A stretch of 64,000 bases of DNA, taken from an uncultured Paracoccaceae bacterium. Lineage in GTDB: Bacteria > Pseudomonadota > Alphaproteobacteria > Rhodobacterales > Rhodobacteraceae. Position numbers and translations under genes: made by a program. The notes beneath the pieces were generated by a model, which was given only the letters and a program-made list of their open reading frames with translations, made no database searches and was not told the origin of the DNA. Position 1 is the first letter of the stretch. Each line of letters opens with the position of its first letter. Where the stretch lies: NCBI GenBank assembly GCA_947503175.1, contig CANNCO010000003.1, positions 379,501 to 443,500 on the forward strand. Reading direction: 5' to 3'. Shown piece after piece: positions 60,932-64,000 of the stretch.

Positions 60932-61975
60932 CTACTTTCGGGCGATTTTCAGGTCTTCAACCAGGTTTTTCAATACAAGAATCCTGCCTGCGAACTCACA
61001 ATCCGGAAAGCCGATCTGTATATCCGTGTTCTCAACAGGCGCTCCCCCACGGGTCTGAATGCGCGATACAGCAAGCGTGTCACCGCAGTTCTCGGTGGTC
61101 ACCCGCGCCGCTACCGAAAGGCGAACCGTGCCCTCACGTTCGATATAGCCAGAAGGAAAGGAATAGACCTCGACCAGACTGGCATCATCAAGTTCCGGGT
61201 CGCCAAGCCGCTGAATAAACCCGCCTACCGCCACATCGCCGCTTGCAGGAAGGACAGAACGGCGTGCTGACACATGGCCGGCGCCACCGGGTCCGGCATC
61301 GAACTCGAGCGCATGCAAAGAGAGAGCAGAAGATCCCTCCCAAAGCATCGCGACACGATCGAAGTCTGCCGCGTCCGGCACGGGCACCGTTTCTGTCACG
61401 GCGACGTTCTCTCCGACAGTCACCGAAATTCGCGCTTTGCTCTGCATCGCGGGAATAGACACCGAAAGCTGGCCGGTTGTGTCGGCGCGCATCCGGAACC
61501 TCAGGCCCGCGTGTTCGAGCAGGACAACGGCATTCGGCTCACACGGCGCTTCGAGAAGGAGTTCTATCATCCCGCCAGGCGCGACGGTTGCTTCGATGTT
61601 TTCTTCGCAAGCCATTCCGAAACCGTTCAGATTGATCTCGTCATCCCCCGGCGGGTTGTAAGAGGAATCCGCCGGTACGGAAATGCGAGAAACCTTTGCC
61701 TTCGGCAATGCTGGCGAAAGACCCGTCACTGTAACAGGCTCGGGAAAGGTAAGTTGAGACTCGGTTACCGAGGGGCCGGGCACAGCCGTCCTCAGGGTCG
61801 GAGAAAACAGCATGGAAGCATCGGCACGGGTTTGTATTGGCGTCCATTCTGTAGGCCGTGGTGCCGGCATCGCCTGATTGCTTTCACCAGACACGCCATA
61901 TTGCATGATGTGACCCGCACCAGCCGCAATCACCAGCGTGACGACGGCGGTCACGAGCATCCGCCTTGTGAACAA
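60932..61975 (-). CDS. Hypothetical exported protein
   Basis: A 347-residue protein with an N-terminal membrane segment ('MLVTAVVTLVIAAGAGHIMQY') that anchors or exports it. Two start codons are possible: TTG at 61975 (good GAGGGG site) or ATG at 61960. The rest is beta-rich with 'GGMIELLLEAPCEPNAVVLLEHAGLRFRMRADTTGQLSVSIPAM' and a C-terminal 'TDIQIGFPDCEFAGRILVLKNL'. I do not recognise a domain. Its 19-bp spacing to the PstS-OmpA gene suggests an operon, so both may act in the envelope. Confidence 0.7.
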   Translation of the reverse strand: MFTRRMLVTAVVTLVIAAGAGHIMQYGVSGESNQAMPAPRPTEWTPIQTRADASMLFSPTLRTAVPGPSVTESQLTFPEPVTVTGLSPALPKAKVSRISVPADSSYNPPGDDEINLNGFGMACEENIEATVAPGGMIELLLEAPCEPNAVVLLEHAGLRFRMRADTTGQLSVSIPAMQSKARISVTVGENVAVTETVPVPDAADFDRVAMLWEGSSALSLHALEFDAGPGGAGHVSARRSVLPASGDVAVGGFIQRLGDPELDDASLVEVYSFPSGYIEREGTVRLSVAARVTTENCGDTLAVSRIQTRGGAPVENTDIQIGFPDCEFAGRILVLKNLVEDLKIARK

Positions 61976-62169
61976 AGTGCTTTCCCCTCAAGCCGCGAAC
62001 GCAATGTTTCTCGCAGGGAAATACGCCATTCCTAAGGCATGGAGGACTTTATAGTTCTCGAATCGATACCAATAAAACCCGCATCGGTTCGCAGCGTTAT
62101 CTACATCTGGGGGTCGCGAACCCATAGCCTACAATGCGCGCGCCAGATTCCGGCCATAAATCAGATCTC

Positions 62170-64000
62170 TCAGGTAAGGCGGCCGTGGCAGTGCTTGAAC
62201 TTCTTGCCTGATCCGCAAGGACACGTGTCGTTACGCCCCGGATTGCCCCATGTGGTCGCGTCATTCTCGTCGAACCCTTCTGCTGCAGCCGGGCGGTCTT
62301 CCCCATTCGTGGGTGCCTCGGCCGGTTTCTGCAGTGCGGCTTGCTTGGCGGCCAACTCCTTGACCATGGCATCCTGTTCTTCCTGCGTCATCGGCCGAAT
62401 CTGCGCCAGCTTTTGTGTTACATCTTCGCGCAGGCCATCAAGAAGTCCTTCGAACAATTGGAACGCCTCGTTCTTATACTCATTCAGCGGGTCACGTTGA
62501 GCATACCCACGGAAACCGACGACCGATCGCAGATGCTCCAGTGTCAGAAGGTGCTCACGCCATTTCTGGTCGATGGTCTGGAGAAGGATCTGCTTTTCGA
62601 TCGAGCGCATCATATCAGGTCCGAACTGTGCAGCCTTCGAAGCCATATGTTCGTTGGATGTGCGGTAAAGGCGTTCGCGGATTTCGGCATCGTCCACGCC
62701 CTCTTCCGCTGCCCACTCGGCAACCGGTACATCCAGGCCGATCTTTGTCTTCACGTCTTCCTGCAGCGCATCTGTATCCCATTGATCGGCATAGGTCTTG
62801 GGCGGCATGTAGAAGTCGATCAGATCGTCGATGACCTGATGCCGCATGTCTTCGGCAATCTCCGAAATCTCTTCGGCATCCATGATCTCGCGACGCTGCG
62901 CAAAGATCACTTTACGTTGCTCGTTCATGACATCATCGAACTTCAGAAGCTGCTTTCGAATATCGAAGTTGCGGCCTTCGACCTTCGCCTGCGCTTTCTC
63001 GAGGCTCTTGTTCACCCAGGGGTGCACGATCGCCTCGCCTTCCTTCATACCGAGGGAGGACAGGATCTTGTCCAGACGTTCCGAGCCGAAGATCCGCATC
63101 AGGTCGTCCTCCAGCGAAAGGTAGAACGACGATTTTCCGGGATCGCCCTGACGGCCCGAACGGCCGCGCAGCTGATTGTCTATCCGGCGGCTCTCGTGCC
63201 GCTCCGTCGCCAGGACATAGAGTCCCCCCGCTTCAATAACCTTCTGTTTGTCGTCCGAGTGTTCGGCTTCGATACGCGCCCGAACCTCGTCAGGATGCGC
63301 GTCGGGATCGGCCGCCAGAGCTTCAAGTACCTTCAACTCGACATTGCCGCCAAGCTGAATGTCGGTGCCGCGACCGGCCATGTTGGTCGCGATGGTCACC
63401 GCGCCCGGTTTGCCTGCCTCTGCGACGATCTGGGCCTCCTTCTCATGCTGTCGGGCATTCAGAACGTTGTGCTTAACGCCGGCCTGATCCAGCAAGTTGG
63501 AGAGGTACTCCGATTTATCAATCGATGTCGTACCGACCAGAACCGGTTGATTTCTGGCATTTGCGGCCTTTATTCCCTTGACGATGGCATCGAACTTTTC
63601 CTTTGCCGTTCGAAAAACCTGATCGTGCTCATCAACACGCGCCACAGGCATATTTGTTGGAATCTCGACAACCCCTAAGCCGTAGATCTCCCTGAACTCC
63701 TGCGCTTCGGTTGCGGCAGTTCCGGTCATCCCCGCAAGCTTGTCGTAGAGACGGAAGTAGTTCTGAAACGTCACGCTGGCCAGGGTCACGTTTTCCGGCT
63801 GAATCTCGCAGTTTTCCTTCGCCTCGATGGCCTGATGCAATCCATCGGAGAGGCGCCGACCCGGTGTCATTCGGCCCGTGAACTCATCAATCAACATCAC
63901 TTCGCCGTCCCGGACAATGTACTCCTTGTCCTTCTGAAAAAGCTTGTGTGCCCGGAGGCCCTGGTTCACGTGATGAACGATTGTCGTCGACTCAGGGTCG
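62170..64000 (-). CDS. secA: Preprotein translocase ATPase SecA, 5' end outside window
   Basis: C-terminal two-thirds (about 610 residues) of the SecA motor that drives protein export through SecYEG. Visible parts: '[19 protein letters not shown]', '[21 protein letters not shown]', the second nucleotide-binding motif '[18 protein letters not shown]', '[17 protein letters not shown]', and the C-terminal zinc motif '[17 protein letters not shown]', which binds SecB and lipid. The reading frame is open to the last base, so the N-terminal Walker A lies beyond the window. Confidence 0.97.
   Translation of the reverse strand, partial: DPESTTIVHHVNQGLRAHKLFQKDKEYIVRDGEVMLIDEFTGRMTPGRRLSDGLHQAIEAKENCEIQPENVTLASVTFQNYFRLYDKLAGMTGTAATEAQEFREIYGLGVVEIPTNMPVARVDEHDQVFRTAKEKFDAIVKGIKAANARNQPVLVGTTSIDKSEYLSNLLDQAGVKHNVLNARQHEKEAQIVAEAGKPGAVTIATNMAGRGTDIQLGGNVELKVLEALAADPDAHPDEVRARIEAEHSDDKQKVIEAGGLYVLATERHESRRIDNQLRGRSGRQGDPGKSSFYLSLEDDLMRIFGSERLDKILSSLGMKEGEAIVHPWVNKSLEKAQAKVEGRNFDIRKQLLKFDDVMNEQRKVIFAQRREIMDAEEISEIAEDMRHQVIDDLIDFYMPPKTYADQWDTDALQEDVKTKIGLDVPVAEWAAEEGVDDAEIRERLYRTSNEHMASKAAQFGPDMMRSIEKQILLQTIDQKWREHLLTLEHLRSVVGFRGYAQRDPLNEYKNEAFQLFEGLLDGLREDVTQKLAQIRPMTQEEQDAMVKELAAKQAALQKPAEAPTNGEDRPAAAEGFDENDATTWGNPGRNDTCPCGSGKKFKHCHGRLT

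Overview
The window is a stretch of chromosome from a high-GC alphaproteobacterium. It is almost certainly a member of the Rhodobacteraceae (Roseobacter group or a close relative). The evidence is a petP/petR-type regulator pair, the gene order HDAC-like / xseB / ispA / dxs, the order RNase D / lptC / lptA / lptB / hpf / ptsN, a long GltB, and an alphaproteobacterial-type heat-shock promoter in front of dnaK. No rRNA, prophage, intact insertion sequence or CRISPR array was seen. The first gene (an EamA transporter) and the last (secA) run off the window edges.

Layout. 0-3 kb: two EamA-type exporters, then a CcdA-like membrane protein with an exported thioredoxin. 3-9.2 kb: a LysR regulator, chorismate synthase, a GNAT enzyme, and a TPP riboswitch in front of thiBPQ (thiamine uptake). 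9.2-16.2 kb: HU, an ade-amn purine salvage pair with overlapping ends, a VOC protein, an ArsR/SRPBCC/YciI operon, an SDR protein, and a bacterial homologue of the animal AIG1/ADTRP lipid hydrolases. 16.2-21.5 kb: dxs, ispA, xseB and an HDAC-like amidohydrolase (isoprenoid precursor operon), then petR-petP. 21.6-28.1 kb: ilvE, a DUF1294 protein, another EamA exporter, queG, GST, GNAT and mtgA. 28.1-35.2 kb: gltB and gltD, with two GFA-family zinc proteins between them. 35.3-37.4 kb: uppP, an NDUFA9-like protein and tRNA-Leu(CAG).

37.4-39.1 kb is an AT-richer, gene-poor stretch directly downstream of the tRNA, holding only doubtful small ORFs; it may be the scar of an old island. 39.1-44.6 kb: a DUF3179 protein, then RNase D, LptC-LptA-LptB, HPF and PtsN. 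44.6-54.6 kb is the most interesting block. It is a co-oriented run of cysQ, a GT2, galU, a GT4, a second GT2-like enzyme, a GT14 and a two-domain sulfotransferase, with a divergent ABC-2 export permease. Together these read as a locus for making a sulfated surface or extracellular glycan: GalU supplies UDP-glucose, the glycosyltransferases build the chain, the sulfotransferase decorates it, and CysQ removes the PAP by-product. 54.6-64 kb: AlkB, DnaK-DnaJ, a RadC/JAB protein, a PstS-OmpA fusion, an unknown secreted protein and SecA.

Beyond the genes, the sequence shows a family of dispersed GC-palindromes with a shared tail placed at translation starts, several perfect inverted repeats at regulator promoters (LysR, ArsR, PetP), a four-copy 11-bp tandem array next to a perfect 14-bp palindrome after gltD, and a strong stem-loop between dnaK and dnaJ. 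All calls come from reading the sequence; no database search was run.
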